A stretch of DNA of 64,000 nt from NCBI RefSeq assembly GCF_029867415.1, contig NW_026705302.1, positions 310,001 through 374,000 on the forward strand. The letters are read 5' to 3'. This document shows positions 34,701 through 46,447 of this stretch, piece after piece. A program made the position numbers and the translations under genes. Position 1 is the first letter of the stretch, and each line of letters opens with the position of its first letter. Below the pieces are notes generated by a model. The model worked only from the letters and a program-made list of their open reading frames with translations, made no database searches and had not been told where the DNA came from. The stretch comes from Vicia villosa. Its lineage: Eukaryota > Streptophyta > Magnoliopsida > Fabales > Fabaceae.

Positions 34701-35147
34701 ACCTACAAAGACTGGCATGAGATGTTACCTTTTGCTCTTCATGGTTATCGCACATCAGCGCGTACTTCAACAGGGGCAACTCCATTCTCTTTAGTCTATG
34801 GTATGGAGGCAGTTCTTCCAATTGAACTTCAGACTCAGTTGGACCAGATAAACTTGATTGATGAGAAGAGGCTCGCAGCTATTTGTCATGGTCAGTTGTA
34901 CCAGAAACGTATGATTAAAGCCTTCAACAAGAAAGTCAAAAGTCAGGCATATCAAATCGGTGATTTGGTTGTCAAACGCATCATCTTACCACAAGGTGAC
35001 CCCAGAGGCAAGTGGACTCCCACTTATGAGGGACCATTTGTAATCAAGAAAATATTCTCCGGCGGAGCCATGTTGCTTACCACTATGGATGGCGAGGATT
35101 TCCCACACCCTGTAAATGCGTACATAGTCAAAAAGTACTTCGCTTAA
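31733..35147 (+). pseudogene. Ogre-2 pol: RT, dual RNase H, integrase
   Basis: Domain order as in Ogre-1, with YVDD at 32561-32572, gypsy RNase H, second RNase H (VFDGASNALGNG, EENQLADALV) and integrase. Lesions: TAA 31995; one-base loss near 32480 and TAA 32507; TGA 33062 (CGA in Ogre-1); one-base gain near 34100; TAG 34338 (TGG in Ogre-1). At 34545-34547 AAC replaces the catalytic Asp codon (IITNNGTN versus IITDNGTN). A 57-bp in-frame loss near 34830 lies between two TTCAGA repeats that remain in Ogre-1. It cannot encode active enzymes. Confidence 0.93.
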
Positions 35148-35156
35148 AAGCTCGCT

Positions 35157-35182
35157 AAGTTGAAAACCTGAAAGGGTGACTT
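35157..35182 (+). ncRNA. Ogre 3' UTR RNA hairpin 1 (copy in Ogre-2)
   Basis: AAGTT/GACTT outer stem (one G.U), GAAAA bulge, CCT/GGG inner stem, GAAA tetraloop and single-nt bulge; same 26-nt geometry as 12344-12369. Confidence 0.65.
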
Positions 35183-35211
35183 AGGCAAAAAAAAATGATG
35201 AGCGTCTCAGT

Positions 35212-35237
35212 GGATTGAAAACCTGAAAGGGCGATCC
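35212..35237 (+). ncRNA. Ogre 3' UTR RNA hairpin 2 (copy in Ogre-2)
   Basis: GGATT/GATCC outer stem, GAAAA bulge, CCT/GGG inner stem, GAAA tetraloop and C bulge. Confidence 0.65.
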
Positions 35238-35274
35238 AGGCAAAAATTAGAGACTAAATAATAATTATCCCGGT

Positions 35275-35300
35275 AGGCTGAAAACCTGAAAAGGCAGCCT
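35275..35300 (+). ncRNA. Ogre 3' UTR RNA hairpin 3 (copy in Ogre-2)
   Basis: AGGCT/AGCCT outer stem (fully Watson-Crick here, G.U in Ogre-1), GAAAA bulge, CCT/AGG inner stem, GAAA tetraloop and C bulge. Confidence 0.68.
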
Positions 35301-36579
35301 AGGCAAAAGTTAGGGAATAAAGCGTACGACTATGTCCCGTTTAGCTACCTACTCACCTTCAAGATTCAACACATCAAAGGTACCAATCAGTCCAATCACT
35401 TTCTTCCAACAAGTGAGGGATGAGATGCTCGAAGGCAGATTGGCAATAGCAGAATTGAAACTTGACTGGATTGTTTTCACATAGCTATTTCTCTTTATAA
35501 ATACTTTTCAAAGCTTTATGACAATTTCCTACTACTAGGATTTTTGTCTCCTTGTACTAATCAGCCTATTATGGCTCTTTTTCAAAAATCAATGCAGCTC
35601 ATGCTCAAAATCAACGTTTTCACTTTTTCTGTTTTGAATACGTAAACGTCCCAATGATAATTTTGAATGAACATATGCATTTGAATATGATTTATGTTTA
35701 TAAGAAAAACAGGAATAGCATTCATGTAATGTCCCAATCATCTGGACATCATCCCGAAACCAGCATCAGAAGAAAAATCCCCAACAGAGATGCATTTCTC
35801 AGCAAATTCCTCAATGAGATTTTTTCTCCAACAAAGTGCTTCGAGAAATCTTACCCCCCAGCAGGACTGCTCAAGGTCACTATCCCCAGAAGGTGTGATC
35901 CTCCACACCAAGGATTGGTCAAATAGTGCATCGGAGGATTACGCATCTTTCTTAAGGTGCATCAAAATCAGAACTTTCAAACTACCTTCATCTCCAAGCA
36001 GTAGTTAAAGATCCCTCAACAGAGTACTTTGGTCCGTAAAGAAGGTCCCCAGCTAAGTGTACTCGAACAAGACAGCAAAGATCATCAACGATCACAATGC
36101 CTTCACTTCCAAAATAACAAACAGGGATTTATTTTCCCAACTAGAAGATTGATACGCTCTAGACCGCATAAGTCATGTCCATACATCATACATTATACGC
36201 ATATTCATACACAGCATACAATGTTTCATGACAAACGCATACATAACATGCACATTTCTCATTTAGTTTGAGAATCTCAACATATACATTACATGCATCA
36301 TAACATTGCATGACACTAACTTGATTTTTTTTTCAGGTGGACGAATATCCTCAGAAAAGTTGTTCTCAGTCACATACAGTGTTCCCCTGAATTCTATTCA
36401 GACGAACATTCCTCTCAGATATCATCAAGCCAAAGTTTCATTCTGAAGAGATCTCTCTTTCCAAACCACTTATTAACTCTAAACAAGCAAAGCAGATACA
36501 GTCTAATGGTGACTCATTCTGATGCTTCCAGGCTATACCACAGTCGAATAAACAACTCCAAATCCTTCAGATCTAAGTC
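35301..36579 (+). other. Ogre-2 3' untranslated region
   Basis: Collinear with 12481-13718. Contains a conserved T-tract plus CAG near 36325-36337 and small ORFs without recognisable domains that differ from those in Ogre-1. Confidence 0.75.
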
Positions 36580-36985
36580 GATACCTTGGACGGTTCCTTA
36601 ATGATCTACCTTCAAGATCTAAGACGATACCGTGGACGGTTCCTTAATGATCTACCTTCAAGATCTAAGACGATACCTTGGAAGGTTCCTTAATGATCTA
36701 CCTTCAAGATCTAAGACGATACCTTGGACGGTTCCTTAATGATCTACCATCAAAGATCTAAAGCTGATACCTCAGACGGTTCCTTAAGACGATCAATCTT
36801 CAAAGATCTAAAGCGGATACTTCAGACGGTTCCACAACGATCAATCTTTAAAGATCCAAAGCGGATACCTCAGACGGTTCCACAACGATCAACATTCAAA
36901 ATCTAAAACAGAAACTTTGGACAGTACCGTAACGATCAGCCTCCAAGACTTAAAGCGGTAACCTCGGACGGTTCCGAAACGGTCA
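36580..36985 (+). repeat. 46-48-bp minisatellite in Ogre-2 3' UTR
   Basis: About eight units of a GATAC(C)..GGACGGTTCC...GATCTA family. The first four are of a 46-bp type (CTTAATGATCTACCTTCAAG) not present in Ogre-1; the rest resemble the 48-bp type. The array differs in unit type and copy number from 13719-14280, showing rapid turnover between elements. Confidence 0.88.
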
Positions 36986-37818
36986 ACCCAGAGGTTTTCA
37001 AATCCTTCATCAAGATATAATCAATGGATTCATTCTGATGAACAAACCATCAACACATTTGCCAGATGGCATCTGAAAGCCCATCTCAGGTAATGTTTCG
37101 ATCTGCCAACAACATTTCTCAGACAACACTCAAATGCAATTTCCAAAATCACTTAGGTGGAGGTAAGTGCAAATTTCCAGGGCATCTAAAATATTCAATC
37201 ATCTTCTACCTTCAAATTCCAAACAGTCTCTTCAGGTTTAAGAAGATTGAATAGGGGCAACTGTTATACCCCAAAATTTGCCCGCATCTTTTTCAAAAAA
37301 GGCAGCAGACTTCTGTCTAAAAATTGAAAGTTTCATATAATCTTGGATTTTATTTCATAAATATCCAGATTTTATGAATACTCGGTTTTTAGAATTTTTC
37401 TTATACGGTATTTTGGTTCGCTGTTGAATTTATTCTTACACAAACGCTAATTACTGTTTATCACTTCACACACGCTGTTTATTTGAGATTTATTTGCAGA
37501 TAAATAGTACTGACGCAATTGGTACAGAATTAAATTTTTTTGCAGGCGCAGAGTCTGGGGATTCAGACTGTACTGGTAACGAGTAAATTATTATTAGTTT
37601 TTGTTTCCCACTAATTTTTGTACTATATTCTATTATTTTCAAAATCTTTTCCTTTCTTTTCAAATCTGTTTCTTTCAAAATCAAATCCTAACTTTATTCT
37701 ATACATCTCTCTTTTCAAACCCTACCATACACTTTCTTTCAAATCCTACTACCACTCAAATTTTCCTTTTTGTACGGAATCACTTCATTCCCCAACGTCT
37801 CTATCCTTCTTTTCACTC

Positions 37819-37826
37819 TATAAATA
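37819..37826 (+). promoter_or_regulatory. TATA box upstream of micro-ORF, Ogre-2 3' LTR
   Basis: TATAAATA, 101 bp before the ATG at 37920. Confidence 0.6.
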
Positions 37827-37919
37827 CCTCTCATTTTTTTTCATAAATTCTCACATCAAATTTCAACTCATCTCTCAAATTTCTACCTCATATTTATTTT
37901 CTCTTCTTCCCCGACAAAA

Positions 37920-38087
37920 ATGGCGAAGTGGATGGATACGTGTTTTCTTATGGTCATCAGCGTCGTGGTGGTAATCATGTCCTTTTTCTGTCTGCATAGT
38001 CCTGAGAAATGCGGACCTGGGTTGTTTACACTCCCAATCATATATATGTTGCTATTTATAGCATGGGATTTTAATCGTCATTTTTAA
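37920..38087 (+). CDS. 55-residue two-TM micro-ORF, Ogre-2 3' LTR
   Basis: Same length and frame as the copies at 15190 and 21275. It differs from the 5' LTR copy by only a few changes, including T-to-S in the first hydrophobic stretch and V-to-D near the end of the second. The loop HSPEKCGPG is unchanged. The V-to-D change puts a charge in the second hydrophobic stretch, so this copy may be slightly weakened. Confidence 0.5.
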   Translation: MAKWMDTCFLMVISVVVVIMSFFCLHSPEKCGPGLFTLPIIYMLLFIAWDFNRHF

Positions 38088-41000
38088 AGTTTGTCGTATC
38101 TTTCACTTTCAAATAATGTACCGTTTATTTGTCGTACTGTTCATTATATTATGTAATATTTGTACTGTCAGTATTAAATGTCGTACTATTTGTCGTACTG
38201 TAGTTTAATTATCCAGATAATATTTTGTGTGTTTTCTGCCAGTTAAATATTTATTTTTCTGTGCATTAAATATTTTTCAAGGTTATTATCGGTAATTTTG
38301 TTCGCGTACAATATATTTTATTTATTTATTATGTTTTGTGTTTTTCTAACAACTCATGTAAATAAATTTTCACCATTAACACAACAAAAAAAAAACAAAA
38401 AAGAAAAAAATTAACTTTAACTGTTGAATTTTCACTTTAACTGCTACGTTAATGCCTGAACAGTCAGTTGACAGTCAAACCCGCTGACAGTGCAATTCTC
38501 CGTGTTTTGTACCATCAATCAAATCAATCTTTTGCATTTCAAAATTCCAAGATTTTTTTCTAGAAGTCTTCTGATAATCACATGATCAGCAGAGACTCAG
38601 CACTGCACAAAAATCAGGTACGCTTAACTGTCTCCTACACGAACAGTCCCTAACTAGGGTTTTTGTTTTTTTAGGAGAACAAGTTTTTTGAGACCTCAAA
38701 TGGATTTCATGGACCTCCATATATCTCAAAGTACCACCATACAAATTTTCAAACTTCAATTCGCTCAGACGCGCAGTCAGCAGCTCAAACAGTCAACAGA
38801 CGACCAGTTTGACCGAAAAGTCAACAGACAGTCAAAAATGAAATTTTTTGTCAACATCCATATTTTGTCAAAAGATTCATCATTTGATCATTGGTTGATC
38901 ATAATTCATCAAGGAAAGATCAAAAATCAACAAAACCCTAAGTTTCAAAATTAGGGTTTTTTCCTAAAAAGTCAACTGAACTTTGACCGGCCATAACTCT
39001 CTCCTCGTTCATTCAAAAAATTCCAACCAAAGCTTGTTTTGAAGGAAATTCAATTGTCTTTCAAATGCAATTGATCCCATGGTCATTGGATTCACCATTT
39101 GAAAAATATGAGCTCAGACATTACAGGTCATTTTCAAAGTCAACAAAAAGTGGTTTTTTGTCAAAGGCCATAACATCAAGATAACTTCTCCAAATGAAAA
39201 AAAGTTTCCAAAGTGGCTTGTAGAGGACATCTTGAGGTTTCTAAAAAGTACAAGAACTCCTTCATATGATAAAAATTGAGGGATTTATGCCTTGTTGAAG
39301 TTGGCTATATTTTGGGAAAATGCATGAAACCAACATTGATCAAAAATGTTTTTTTTCCAAAAGGGGCCAAGTTTTCATGATCCAAACATGATTCTAACAA
39401 TGTTAAGGGCCTCCCACGACCAACCAAAGGCCCATAACATTTTTATTTCTTTTTTGGTTTAATTTTATTACATTTAAAGTTAAATTGAAAAAGAAATGGT
39501 GCAAGATCATTATCCAATGCTTTGTCTCTTGTTTGAGTCATCAAGATAGCTTATTTTCTGCAACAAAGGGAAGTACAAAGCAGGCCTAGAGCAAGAGAGA
39601 CCAAGAAGAGCAAGCCATGGTAAAAAATTCAAAGATTTTTAATATAAAAAAATCAAAAGTTCAACAAAGCAATCAATGCTTCTTAGCTTCAATTTTAAGC
39701 ACCTCTTTGCTTATAAATGAAGTAGTATGCTTCATCAACAAAGGAGACACGAAAATATAGCAAGAGAATAGCAAAGAGATTCATAAAATTCTCAAAAAAC
39801 ACCAAAACTTTGTAATTTTTGTTTTATGCTTTCCAACCATTATCAATACAAACAAACACTTTCAATCATCTTCTAAAGTTGTATAGAGTAAGAATAAATT
39901 CTTAGTATGGTCCCATGAGAGTCATAACTCATGCATAATGTTTTCCATGAACATACATATGTAACTTTCGTTTTATTATGCATGCTTGGTTATAATGAAA
40001 ACTAACCACTTGAATGGACTCATGGCATGATATAGAGTAGATTTGAGTGATTACATGCAAGCTTTAACGTGGTTTTGAAGCTCCACCATTTTTGAGCTTC
40101 AAACATGTGAAGCTTTCGTTCTCCATGATGCAAGCTCCAAATGGCAAAACTAACAACGCTATCATGCTTAGAAGGGTCCAATTAGGTGATCTGGGTGGCC
40201 CTTGTTCTTTTTTATTTTCATTTTGTAGGTCGTTCAAGAGATTGAAGATTTGAAGGAAAAATCCGCAGGAAAATCCGCAGGTAAGTTTGCAGGAAATTCC
40301 ACAGGTACCAAGGAAGAAGATGATGAATAGTGGAGGAGACCTTTTGACCAGCACGCGTGGCAATTTCTCTCCATTCCATTCGCCAGTCATCAAACATGGG
40401 TCCCACGTTGGACTTTTAAATTCTGAGTGATCCAATGATACACCTCTATCCATGTGCATCATGTGTCCTATAATCTAAGCCACTGAATTGATCTGACAAC
40501 ACATCCAACGCATCAAAACACACAACCATACTATAGACCTTCAAATTAACCACACAGGATCACAACTTTATTTTATTTTCTATTTTTATTTGATTTAACT
40601 TCTAAAATTATAAAAAATAGTTTTAAAAATAAAAAAAATATAATAAAAATATTTTTAGGTTTATAAAATAATCTATTAATTTTTGACACAAAAATATTTT
40701 ATTTTTTTTAATAATTAAAATATTTTGTTTAATTAATTAGTATATATTTATATATTTGCCTTTTAATTATTTCAACCTATCAAAAAAATCAGAAAAAATT
40801 TGTTCTTTTTATTAAATTTAGTTTATATATTATAGACTAATTTTGTACATATTTAGAATATTTTTCTTTTTAAGTTTTAATTATTTGTATAATTGTTATA
40901 TAATTATATGTTAATTAGCTTAATAGATTATCAAAACAACTTCAAAAAATCCAAAAAAATTAGTTTTATTTTAAAATTAATTAATAAGCAATATGAACAT

Positions 41001-42011
41001 ATTTTAGACTTAATTTTTAGGTTTAAATTTTATTTCTACCTTTTTCTCATTTTTATTAAATTAATTATGCATTAATTCTAATTAAAATCAACCATGCAAA
41101 AAATCAAAAAAACACTTTCCTTTATCTTATTGCAATTTAAATTCCTAGATAAGGTGTATAGGTTGTCAAAATCATGTAAATAGCGTAGTTTACATTTCCC
41201 GCACAATCGATGTAATAGCGTAGATTTACTTTCCGCATTTTACATTCCCGCACTTTAAATTTCTGTACATATAAAACTGCGTGTATGTCAAAGATAATAA
41301 CTGAAGCGTTAGGTCACTAACTTCAAAGATAAAAATATCTGAATCAAAACACAATCACACTTGCACCTCTTAGGGTAATCCCTCTGTTACTCTTTTCAAA
41401 ATCAAATTCTACTGTTTCAAATACAAATTCAAACTTTTGTTTACATCCGATAAAAGGAGAATTTTCTAAAAGAAATAGGAAAGGACCTTATAAACTTAGG
41501 GTAGATCTCCTAATTGCTTGCTCAAATCAAAACAAACAAATGTCTCATATATCATTGTTTTTCAAAATAAAACTTTCAAAAAAGACAATACTTGGTATAT
41601 ATCCAAACAAGGATCATTACGAAGTTAAAGCTCTTTTTTCAAAACATCTTTCGAAAGATAAAACACTTTGTATACATCCGCACAAGGATCATTACAAAGT
41701 TAATTTACAAAGGTATTTTAAAACCACATACAAGCATTTCAAGGCAAGATAAATGATTCAAAACAAGTGAGCTTAGAAATTAAGAGCCTATGGATAACCA
41801 TGGATACAAAGGGGTGCTAATACCTTCCCTTTGTATAACCTACCCCCGAACCCAAAATCTCTTAAAGGTCTTTTTCTGTTTCTTTTATAAACCTTTCCTT
41901 AATCGGATAAAATAAAAGTCGGTGGCGACTCTCTGATTTTCAAAACTCAAAAACAAAAGAAGAGTCAGTTCGTATCTCTCTCACGCGAGATAGAAAAAAC
42001 CGAGGGCGACA

Positions 42012-42016
42012 GCGAG
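42012..42016 (+). repeat. Ogre-2 target-site duplication, right
   Basis: GCGAG, identical to 20618-20622. Coding of the SIRE RT resumes in frame at 42017. Confidence 0.96.
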
Positions 42017-43381
42017 AAAGGAGAATTTGTAAGAAACAAAGCCAAGCAGGTTGCTCAGGGCTATAGTCAGCAAGAAGGTATTGACTATACAAAAACCTTT
42101 GCACCAGAGGCCAGGTTAGAATCTATTCGCTTATTAATTTCATTTGCCACTCAGAATAACATCACTCTATATCATATGGATGTTAAGAGTGCCTTCTTAA
42201 ATGGTTATATAGATGAAGAAGTATATGTCCACCAACCTCCTGGTTTTGAAGACTCTAAGTCTCCAAAACATGTTTTTAAGTTAAAGAAATCATTATATGG
42301 CCTGAAGCAAGCTCCCAGAGCTTGGTATGAAAGATTAAGTTCTTTCCTTCTGGATAATGGTTTCACTAGAGGACAAGTGGATACAACTCTTTTCTGTAAA
42401 ACATTTAAAAAGGATATTTTAATTTGCCAAATTTATGTTGATGATATTATATTTGGAACATCTAATGCTACACTTGGAAAGGAGTTTGCTAAGTCTATGC
42501 AGGCAGAGTTTGAAATGAGCATGATGGGAGAACTCAAGTATTACCTTGGGATCCAGATCAATCAAACTTCTGAAGGAACTTATGTTCATCAGACCATGTA
42601 TGTGAAAGAACTTCTGAAGAAGTTTAATCTTTCAAAAAGCAAAGAAGCAAAGACTCCTATGCATCCAACATGTGTTTTAGGTAAGGATGAGGTAAGTAAG
42701 AAGGTAGATCAGAAGCTCTACAGAGGTATGATTGGATCTCTTCTATATCTTACTGCTTCTAGACCTGATATTTTATTCAGTGTATGCCTGTGTGCTAGAT
42801 TCCAATCAGATCCTAGAGAATCTCACTTAACTGCTGTTAAGAGAATTCTGAGGTATCTGAAAGGTACTACTAATGCTGGTTTAGTTTACAGAAGATCTGA
42901 AGAATACAACTTAGTAGGATATTGTGATACTGATTACGCTGGAGATAGAGTTGAAAGGAAAAGTACTTCTAGAAGCTGTCAGTTTCTGGGAAGTCATCTA
43001 ATATCTTGGTACAGCAAGAAACAAGCCACAATTGCCCTCTCTACAACAGAAGCAGAATATGTTGCTGCTGCTGGATGTAGTACACATATGCTCTGGATAA
43101 AGAGTCAGCTAGAAGATTATCAGATATATGAGAGTAACATTCCTATATTCTGTGATAATACTTCTGCTATTTGTTTATCTAAGAATCCTATCTTACATTC
43201 AAAGGCTAAACATATTGAGATTAAACATCACTTCATTAGGGACTATGTTCAGAAGGGTGTTCTTTCTTTAAACTTTGTGGATATAGAACATCAGTGGGCT
43301 GATATCTTCACAAAACCCCTTGCTGAAGATAGGTTTAAGTTCATTCTGAAAAATATCAGTATGGATTTATGCCCAGAATGA
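42017..43381 (+). pseudogene. SIRE copia RT and RNase H (3' part of pol)
   Basis: Open from 42017 to TGA at 43379-43381. RT motifs: KAKQVAQGYSQQEGIDYTKTF, the LKKSLYGLKQAPRAWY signature of Ty1/copia, and catalytic YVDDIIFG near 42437. RNase H follows with YCDTDYAGD, STTEAEYVA (near 43040-43060) and HIEIKHHFIRD. This segment has no stop or frameshift. It is separated from the start of RT by 21.4 kb of Ogre-2, so the gene is broken as it stands. Typical of the SIRE/Maximus lineage. Confidence 0.93.
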
Positions 43382-43753
43382 AAGGATGAGAAGATCTGAT
43401 ATATGGATTAGATTTGAAATGCTTATTTTTTTATTATTATCAGATGTTCTGTATATGTTGATCATTTAGATATTCTGATTCTGTTATTGCTAACGTTTCA
43501 TATGTCTAAGCTGATTCAGAATTTCTGTTAAAGCAAAACAGCTGTCACCAGCTATTCTAGATGATGAACACGTGTTCATTCTGAAGGGACAAGCATGTGT
43601 GCAGTTGATGAGACGCCGCCCTAGGTAACTGTGCAAATCATTTCAAATCTCACGTTTTCTCCTAACGTCATTCAACAGTAAATGCATTTAATTCAAATTC
43701 TGTAATCTCTTTCATTCAGAATTTCATTGCATATTATTTCAAATCCGTGCCTT
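43382..43753 (+). other. SIRE spacer between pol and env-like ORF
   Basis: Non-coding, AT-rich. It leads into a promoter-like arrangement directly upstream of the env-like ORF. Confidence 0.6.
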
Positions 43754-43760
43754 TATAAAC
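43754..43760 (+). promoter_or_regulatory. TATA-like box before SIRE env-like ORF
   Basis: TATAAAC in CCTTTATAAACGCATC, followed by a CT-rich, plant-leader-like stretch (CTCTCTATCATTTCTTCTC) and the ATG at 43887, 133 bp downstream. Promoter activity is inference. Confidence 0.4.
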
Positions 43761-43886
43761 GCATCTCTCTATCATTTCTTCTCTTTCCATTCATCTTCAC
43801 TGTTCATTGTGTTTGCATTTTTGCATCGTTTTCTCTCTTTTCAAAAACCCTAAAGTTACAAACCCACTAATCTCAGTTGTGTTTCA

Positions 43887-46286
43887 ATGGCTTCCTCATC
43901 AAATGTTCAACGGAAGGTTTCGTCTTCAAAACAAGAACAACAAAAGAAATATGTATCTACTCCACTGAAGACGTGTTTGATTCCTTACGACGAACTGGAA
44001 GTTCTCTACGAAACTATGGTGGATTTTGAAAATCTTCTAGCCCATGATTTCAAAATCAAAAATGGTATGTTGGTACAAGGATGGGCAAACTTCTTTGAAC
44101 GTTTAATAGAACCAGTTTACCCTATCTTGGTTAAGGAATTCTGTACTCATGCCACTGTTACTCCAAATGCTATCATCTCCTTCGTACTAGATCATGAAGT
44201 GGTTGTCTCTAAGAATCTGATTAGGAAAATTTACAGTCTTGAAGGTATGGGTGGAATGACTGGTGCTCTCCCTGGTAGAACTGATTGGGATAAAGTTGAC
44301 CCAGAGTTTTTTACTTCTGGAAAAGGCTCTCCTCACACTACAGATTTGAAGCCTTCATACAAAATTTGGGCAAAGATTATTCTGGGATCTTTCTATCACA
44401 GAAAATCAACAAACTCTGCAACCTACATCAGTCAAGATCAGAAATTCACTTTGTTCTGCATTGGAAAAGGTATGAGAGTCAATCTACCTCATATTTTGTT
44501 TCAACATCTGAAGTCTAATGTTGAGGAATCAAGGGAAGCAGAACGTCTGAAGTATCTCAAGCTTAAGAAGAATACTATTCCTATGGGAAGAATGATATTA
44601 GACATTTTGACTGAGAGTGGTCTGATAGATACTCTGAGAGCAGTTGGCTTTTCTCAATATCTGACTGTTGTTTGTGGGAGTATTCTGACTGCTCAGTCCT
44701 TGAGAAGAATGTAGTTGATTGAAAAGGTGACCACCCCTCCAAAGGTGTTTCCAGATATTCTGACCAGAATAACCCCTGTTGTTGGTTTCTCTCAATTGTA
44801 CAAGGAAGAATTATCAAAAACAGTTAAACGCCATCTGGAATCCTGTGTTAGAGAACAATCTGATGTTGATTCTGCTTAGATTCGTGGAAGAACTCTTCCC
44901 TCTTTGGATGAGTTAAAGAAAAAGGATAAGAAGAAGAAATAGAAGAAGCTGAAGAGAAAGGTCACAGAAGAAGGTCCTGATGCTAAGAAATCTTCAGGTA
45001 TTGTTATCTCTGACTCTGTACCTGTTAATAGTTCTGAACACGTATCAACATATTCCCTCAAAGTTCCTAGAACTTCTGAACAGCTTCAGAAGCTTATAGA
45101 AGACATTGACAATGTAGACACGTCCAGTTTACATTCTACCTCTGACCTTCCCCCTCAGAAAAGACCACCTCCTTCTGATCTTCCATCTTCTTCCACCACC
45201 ACTAAAAGAAGTCGTCCACTTCATTCTGAACCAACGCTTGACCCCCAACCTCTAAATGTTGTTTTCCCACTAATTCCTTCTGAAAATATCTTCTCAACCA
45301 CCTTCATTCCTTCTGCAATCTCACCATTAAATGACCCTTCAACCACCTCAATAGAAGATTCTTCATCTTCTCTATTCTCTTCTACCACCTCTATTTTGTT
45401 CTCTAGAGAACCTGAACCCTATTTTGTTCTTAACCCAGACTCTCCTATCACCCGTTTCAGAATCAACCCTCCTGAACCCTCTGTTGATATTCGTTTTAAA
45501 TTATTAAAGTATAAGGTACAGACAGGGTTAGAAGTTCTGAAGGTTGCTCATGACTCCAAGTTGGATCATGTAGCCGCTGGGAAGCTCTGAAGATCTTTTG
45601 GTAGAGAGATTCAGGCTGACTTTCTAGATCTTCAGAAAGAGTGCTTGGCTGCTGCTCCTGGTCCTTCTGGATTCCTTCTGCAGTATGATGATGGCAAGTA
45701 CTATCACCTCATCACCAACTGGAAGCCTCTAGAAGAGAAGCAGTTTGTGGATGAACTTGAAGAAGAAAATCATCTGGAAATTGTTGTGTGGAAACCACAT
45801 CCATACAAAGTTCTGACCGGAGATTTCCAGGCCTTATTCAACTGGTTCAGGGAGAACCCTTCTAAAAAGGCTCCTGAAATGGTATACCCAGAAGTTGAGT
45901 ATTGTCCAGAACCTGAGACTCCTTCTGCTCCAGAGAATGTGGCTGAAATTCTTCAAGGCTTAGAACATCCTGCTGAAGATATTCCTGTTGAGGAAAATCA
46001 TGAAGATGTTCTGATGGTTGAAGCTGATGCAAATCATCCTGTTCTGGATGACAGCTTTGATGCTGCTTCTGCTGGTTCTTCTGTTTCTGTTCTGATGAAC
46101 ACTATGAAATAGCTGCTACAGAATCAAGCTACCTTGGCTAGTCGTCTGGACAAGCACGATGAAACTCATGCTGAGTTCAGATCCTTTATGAAGACTCAAG
46201 AAGAAGCCATTAATAAGCAAGTTGAAGACACTTCTGAGATTAAGAACCTTCTAGTCGTCTTAGCTTCTAAGTTTAGCCAGACGTAG
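43887..46286 (+). pseudogene. SIRE env-like ORF downstream of pol
   Basis: About 800 codons in one frame from ATG 43887 to TAG 46284-46286, with five internal stops (44712, 44877, 44940, 45588, 46110) and no frameshift. The N-terminal 270 residues resemble the putative plant transposon protein domain (LVKEFCTHATV, FVLDHEVVVS, NLIRKIYSLEGMGG). A lysine-rich run, a Ser/Pro/Thr-rich centre (about 45120-45400), an acidic region (45885-46060) and a likely C-terminal coiled coil (SRLDKHDETHAEF) follow. I see no clear signal peptide or transmembrane segment, so env-like refers to its position after pol, as known for SIRE1. Confidence 0.85.
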
Positions 46287-46447
46287 TATGTCTTGTGTCT
46301 TAGTGTGTTTTCTTTGTTTTTGCATCTGTTTGAATTGCATCTGCTTCTGTATTATCTTCTGATTCTAATCAATGAAATATTATCTTTTTCTTTCTTCACT
46401 TTGTGCGTCTTTTTCATCTGAATCTTTATGCTTTTTGATGTTATGAC

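Larger units (their letters stand above)
20623..42011 (+). mobile_element. Ogre-2, full-length Ty3/gypsy Tat-lineage retrotransposon
   Basis: A 21.4-kb element with both LTRs (4745 and 4750 bp, very similar), a tRNA-Arg-type primer-binding site, leader, ORF1, gag-protease, intron, RT, dual RNase H, integrase, 3' UTR hairpins and repeats, a purine-rich tract and a 5-bp target duplication. Length, ORF1 before gag, and the intron identify it as Ogre. Structurally complete but coding-dead, with stops or frameshifts in every gene and a lost integrase catalytic Asp. The close LTRs suggest a fairly recent insertion, so movement probably relied on proteins from other copies or the genes decayed quickly afterwards. 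Confidence 0.97.
37262..42011 (+). repeat. Ogre-2 3' LTR
   Basis: TGTTATACCCC ... GGGCGACA, 4750 bp, preceded by a purine-rich tract ending ATAGGGGCAAC. Same internal order as the 5' LTR, with only scattered differences by eye. Contains TATA box 2 at 39712-39718 and the U5 hairpin at 41804-41836. Confidence 0.96.

Noticed and set aside
43887..46286. True viral envelope glycoprotein in SIRE
   Set aside because: No clear signal peptide, transmembrane helix or cysteine pattern seen; called env-like by position only.
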